Positions 61,053-64,000 of a stretch of DNA of 64,000 bases are shown here, one piece after another. The first letter of the stretch is position 1, and every line of letters starts with the position of its first letter. Origin of the DNA: Metellina segmentata (lineage: Eukaryota > Arthropoda > Arachnida > Araneae > Tetragnathidae); the NCBI GenBank assembly GCA_947359465.1, contig OX375880.1:13338120-13402119 (forward strand), read 5' to 3'. Under the pieces are notes generated by a model, which saw nothing but the letters and a program-made list of their open reading frames with translations, was not told the DNA's origin and made no database searches. The position numbers and the translations under genes are program-made.

Positions 61053-62210
61053 ATGTCCGAGTCACTGTCAATAATTTCCGTGTCTCTAAATAATCAAGAA
61101 GACAAGCGCTTGGATGGCTTTCTTTACCAACTGTTTTCATGTTTAGGGCTTTTGCAAGATTCTGAAACATCAAGAAAGCGTCTAGTAATAGCTTGGGGCT
61201 TTCAAATTTGCATTTTGATAACTTATGTGGATTTATGCATTTCGTCGTTTATCCAATACAATGATCCAGAATTTCCGTGGAAAACCAGCTTGGGTTATGC
61301 ATTGAGCTGTACTGCGACCACCACCGCTCTGATTCTGATGAAAATCAAACGAAAGCAGCTAGTCATTCTATTGCTTTTGCTACAGGACGGAATGACACTT
61401 CAGACCATTCATAGCAGAATAAATCGTGGCGCCATTTTCTTGATGTGCATACCATTCATATATTCGCTTCTTGCAGTAATATTCTATTACTTCGATGACG
61501 AAGGTGATCCCGAGAGTTTCTTCACATACGGGCACTCTATGCAGGGAGCAGCATGGCAGCCTGTATTAGTATACGTAAAAAGAGCTTTGTTCAACTTTTT
61601 ATTTTTTTCCCCGAACTTTGTAACTTTGCTGTACTGCAAGCTATGCCATCAGTGCTACATGCCGTTGCGACACCTAACGAAAAGGATCGAGAACTGCGAG
61701 TTGGAGACTTTCACATTCTCGAAACAAATGGAATTCTTGAAGAGCAGAAGGAGGGCACTAAATAAACTGGAAAAATTTCAAGATGATTTTTCTTTAATTT
61801 CTTTCTTGGTGTGCAGTGCTAATTTCATAGCGTGCTTTGCAACTCTTGGCTCATTCTTGTCACATAATTGGAATGGCAATAGTGTTTTAGAAGTGATCGA
61901 CGTTTTCTATAACATGTGCAACTTCTTAGGATCGTTGCTTTTGTTGTTTTTTACCGCCGGCCAGGTACCAATAGAGCTGGAGAGTTTCATGGACGCATTT
62001 CACAAGAAGTGCGAGAACAAGTTGATGATGTTTCTGGACTCGAATCCAAGGGAACCCTTATTGGCGAGATTGTCCCGTGATCAGCCGACTCTCGTTTTGT
62101 CAGGCTGTAAGATTCTTCATTACAAAAGACAGTCGATACTGACTGCGCTCGGTACAATTCTCACATATAGTCTACTTATTCTCAACATGAACACGACGAA
62201 AGAACAGTAA
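61053..62210 (+). CDS. gustatory receptor-like seven-transmembrane protein
   Basis: A 385-aa intact single-exon ORF. Hydrophobic segments fall at about residues 45-70 (VIAWGFQICILITYVDLCI), 80-97 (LGYALSCTATTTALILM), 130-152 (IFLMCIPFIYSLLAVIFYYF), 183-200 (FNFLFFSPNFVTLLYCKL), 255-280, 295-315 (NMCNFLGSLLLLFFTAGQVP) and 358-380. The last reads ILTALGTILTYSLLILN, the position of the TYhhhhhQ signature of insect and chelicerate gustatory receptors; here the Q is replaced by N. The membrane topology with a cytosolic N-terminus is known for the family, not visible here. The ATG has no longer alternative (context CTCGAAATG). The stop TAA is embedded in CAGTAAGTA, a perfect splice donor, so a spliced alternative C-terminus is possible. 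The ligand is unknown. Confidence 0.75.
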   Translation: MSESLSIISVSLNNQEDKRLDGFLYQLFSCLGLLQDSETSRKRLVIAWGFQICILITYVDLCISSFIQYNDPEFPWKTSLGYALSCTATTTALILMKIKRKQLVILLLLLQDGMTLQTIHSRINRGAIFLMCIPFIYSLLAVIFYYFDDEGDPESFFTYGHSMQGAAWQPVLVYVKRALFNFLFFSPNFVTLLYCKLCHQCYMPLRHLTKRIENCELETFTFSKQMEFLKSRRRALNKLEKFQDDFSLISFLVCSANFIACFATLGSFLSHNWNGNSVLEVIDVFYNMCNFLGSLLLLFFTAGQVPIELESFMDAFHKKCENKLMMFLDSNPREPLLARLSRDQPTLVLSGCKILHYKRQSILTALGTILTYSLLILNMNTTKEQ

Positions 62211-62214
62211 GTAC

Positions 62215-62587
62215 CATGTTTGGACTGATTGATCTCTTATTACTGACTTGTGTTTCTTATGGCTGATTGTTATAGATTTTGTTGTCTGTTGGTTTATACA
62301 TTGAGCTTCTTCTAAACCCGTAGAATCCATGTCAATCAGAATCCAATAGGAACTTACAGACAAATTCGGGAAAGCGAAACCTGAACATCCAAAAATTTTC
62401 GCACTGCTTGAATCAGGGTTCATTGTTTATGAATCATTAATTCTGGAAGACATAATTTTTGTCAATCGGAATAACAGTTCCGATGGTGAAATTTATAATT
62501 AATTTTCTGTTTTCAGAATTTTTAAATTTCCACATGTATAAAAATTGAAATTCTGGCATAAATATCCCTAAAACAAAAGAAAGAAGG

Positions 62588-62639
<52 letters not shown>

Positions 62640-63355
62640 TGGTGCTTACATGTAAATGAATATAGTTAGGCGTTTTTTGTAAACCAGACAAAATATTTTA
62701 TCTGATCATATCAAAAATGTTTTCTGGAACTTCGAATTGCGTTTTAAACATTTTTACCAAGGGTCCTCTGGAGAATTCCTTAATTTTCAATATTCTGAAA
62801 TCGGAAGAAAAACAAACATATTTTCGTGTTAATTGTTTTCGAAATACTAATAAATTAATTATTTCTTCAATGCTGCTTAATAAGGAACTGAGTAAAACCT
62901 ATTTTGATTAAGATTTATTCAGATTCTGTTCTTGTAATAGGTATGAAAGCGTATATCTGAATCGGCTAGATTCAGATTGATTTGAATAAACCTGGATTCT
63001 GTTCCCATGAAGAGAGCCTTACGTATATTGACTTTTAATTGTTTTGCATTTACATGTAATAATATTGCAATACAATGGATAATAAAATGTTATGAGTGAA
63101 TTTTGGGTAATATATACGATAAATTCATATATAACTAGTGTACTCTCTCTCCTGATCACCAACCTCTGAATATTCAAAGTTTTCTCCATCACTTCGCTGA
63201 GTGAATCTCCCTTACCTCGCTTATAATGCTAATGAATAAAAAAGGTGACACATATATCTGTCGTAGAATTACGCCTACAATTTAGCTGAAAGTATCGGAC
63301 ACTTATGATCGATATCCTATGACCAAAGTTAAGTCACAATTGAAATCACTATATC
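62215..63355. other. intergenic AT-rich sequence
   Basis: Holds a (TA)n microsatellite at 62592-62634. Short ORFs (for example 62717-62911) show no domain. Confidence 0.5.
62592..62634. repeat. (TA)n microsatellite, about 21 units
   Basis: Uninterrupted TA repeats following CATACATA. Useful only as a polymorphic marker. Confidence 0.95.
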
Positions 63356-63356
63356 A

Positions 63357-64000
63357 GTGGTCCCCAACCCCCGGTCCGCGGACCGGTACCGGTCCGTGGA
63401 TCAAATGGTACCGGGCCGCCCAAGGAATATTAAATTATTTCCATTTTATTTACTTTGGTGTATTTATCTCGGGTTTGTGCGGTTATTATCTATGAAATGT
63501 ACACTCAAATTAGGAGACGGTAAATCAGAACTTGAACTTTGTTCTGTTACTAGAGCTTCAATTATGATTTCTGTATTCTGTATGTCTCTATTTTCTAATT
63601 TTGACAAATGTGACAGCTGTTTTCAAGTTGGCAGACAAAGTAGCTGCATTTAAAGCCAAACTGAAGTTGTGGGGACGGCGCGTGAACAGAGGCATTTTGG
63701 ACGTGTTTCAGACATTAGTGGGGATTTTAGGCGAGACTGAGCCTAAACATTCATTCTCCTCCTAGTTGGTGCACGATCACCTGTCTTTGCTTTTAAAAGA
63801 GTTAGAGCGCTTCGTGGATATTTTGTGGTTGGGAAACCACAAAATACCCCCCCGAACTAGTAAGGAATGGATCCGCAACCCATTTGTCAACAAATCAGGC
63901 GAATCTAGCAATTCTGTGCAAGAAGAACATCAACTGCTGAAGATTGCAAATGAAGGCGGCCTTAAAACTACGTTCGAGACAACAACTCTGCTGGTGTTCT
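63357..64000 (+). mobile_element. hAT element, left part, runs off the window
   Basis: Starts CAGTGGTCCCCAACCCCCGG, a classic hAT tip (CAGNGGT...), followed by the inverted GGTCCGCGGACC and GGTACCGGTCC. Coding sequence of a ZBED5/GTF2IRD2-like transposase follows. The right end lies beyond 64000, so the target duplication cannot be tested. Confidence 0.75.
63605..64000 (+). pseudogene. ZBED5/FAM200-like hAT transposase, C-terminal part
   Basis: AFKAKLKLWGRRVNRGILDV, FQTLVGILGETEPKHSFSS, a stop (63764), then VHDHLSLLLKELERFVDILW, PRTSKEWIRNPFVNKSGESS and LLKIANEGGLKTTFETTTLL. The frame shifts near 63840. The hAT dimerisation segment would follow past the window edge. Confidence 0.75.

Noticed and set aside
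62592..62634. TATA-rich promoter
   Set aside because: It is a pure TA microsatellite with no gene start downstream.

Overview
The window is nuclear DNA of an arachnid, most likely a spider and perhaps an orb-weaver (inference). The support is AT-rich sequence with GT-AG introns, a single-exon double-MATH plus BTB gene of the type expanded in spiders, CGGBP1-like and GTF2IRD2-like hAT transposases, a Gmr1-type Gypsy element and a chelicerate-style gustatory receptor. No bacterial, plasmid or phage gene organisation is present.

Host genes are few. (1) A complete adenosine deaminase gene lies on the minus strand. It has eight coding exons between 22815 and 383, every junction is GT-AG with matching phase, the product is 381 aa, and all zinc and catalytic motifs are present. 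(2) The last exon of an unknown plus-strand gene may converge on it at 213-279. (3) A TRAF-like (MATH) plus BTB/POZ gene lies at 43158-41555 (minus) and is broken by one frameshift. (4) A complete intronless gustatory-receptor-like gene lies at 61053-62210 (plus). These genes have no visible functional link.

Transposable elements make up most of the rest. 1-23 kb is the adenosine deaminase gene. Its introns carry a fold-back mariner, arrays of tRNA-derived SINEs, Helitron-like elements, a Tc1 pseudogene, a MADF (Harbinger-type) fragment, a Tc1/mariner-type element split by a second SINE, a 42-bp minisatellite and several copies of a hAT family built of ACATCGATGT repeats with perfect or near-perfect 8-bp target duplications. 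23-32 kb has more Helitrons, SINEs, a LINE fragment, an LTR remnant, an unexplained GC-rich block and a near-full-length mariner. 32-46 kb has a large fold-back element, a 543-bp hAT MITE, a 3.5-kb transposon of unknown superfamily, the MATH-BTB gene and two abutting pogo-like elements. 46-56 kb is a nest: a GTF2IRD2-like hAT split by another hAT, which in turn carries a LINE with endonuclease, RT and RNase H, a second LINE 3' end and a Tc1. 56.7-60.4 kb is a degraded Gypsy element with integrase upstream of RT. 60.4-64 kb holds the receptor gene and the start of another hAT that runs off the window.

Coordinates of exons and of elements with target duplications are read to the base. Edges of degraded repeats are approximate. 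Family names rest on motif recognition from memory; no database search was run.
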